From assembly GCA_001799975.1 (NCBI GenBank), contig MGUQ01000065.1, positions 3,751-11,074 on the forward strand: a DNA stretch of 7,324 nucleotides, in the 5' to 3' direction. A program made the translations under genes and the position numbers. The notes beneath the pieces are model-generated. The model worked only from the letters and a program-made list of their open reading frames with translations. It made no database searches and had not been told where the DNA came from. Positions 5,306 to 7,324 of this stretch are shown here, piece by piece. The DNA is from Elusimicrobia bacterium RIFCSPLOWO2_01_FULL_54_10 (lineage in GTDB: Bacteria > Elusimicrobiota > Elusimicrobia > 2-02-FULL-39-32). Position 1 is the stretch's first letter. Each line of letters starts with the position of its first letter.

Positions 5306-7324
<2,019 letters not shown>

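Overview
The window holds one compact minus-strand gene cluster for the inner core of lipopolysaccharide. It reads from the right edge to the left edge: kdsB (5' end cut off by the window), pyrG, kdsA, a small zinc-ribbon membrane protein, kdsD, an inserted AT-rich segment, a kdsC-lptC fusion, lptA, lptB, and hpf (3' end cut off). The genes are packed tightly. ATGA or GTGA overlaps occur at kdsB/pyrG, kdsA/zinc-ribbon, kdsD/membrane ORF, zeta remnant/small ORF, kdsC-lptC/lptA and lptA/lptB, which points to one polycistronic, translationally coupled transcript. No convincing gene lies on the plus strand. I see no tRNA, rRNA, CRISPR array, insertion sequence or rho-independent terminator.

The genes form one pathway. 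KdsD makes arabinose 5-phosphate, KdsA condenses it with phosphoenolpyruvate to Kdo-8-phosphate, KdsC removes the phosphate, and KdsB activates Kdo with CTP, which PyrG supplies. LptC, LptA and LptB are parts of the machine that carries finished LPS to the outer membrane. The organism is therefore a Gram-negative bacterium with LPS. Gene order and divergence from E. coli suggest a non-proteobacterial or deeply branching lineage; Omnitrophota, Elusimicrobiota or a deltaproteobacterium-like group are my guesses, and the sequence alone does not settle it. The core genes have roughly 55-65% GC in the stretches I counted.

The unusual part is about 2613-3246, between kdsD and kdsC, where GC drops to about 35-38% (counted over 2641-3240). 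It holds a 112-residue hydrophobic ORF coupled to kdsD, the last ~55 codons of what looks like a zeta-toxin-type kinase (COG4185-like) without its N-terminal P-loop domain, and an intact 57-residue lysine-rich gene overlapping that remnant by GTGA. I read it as the remains of an inserted toxin-antitoxin-like pair inside the Kdo operon. The inserted genes run in the operon direction, so kdsC and lptC can still be transcribed from upstream.

A second unusual feature is that kdsC and lptC share one uninterrupted reading frame. The KdsC phosphatase ends exactly where an LptC lipoprotein signal peptide with lipobox LAAC begins. A third is a sigma70-like promoter at the end of lptB, placed so that hpf would have almost no 5' leader.
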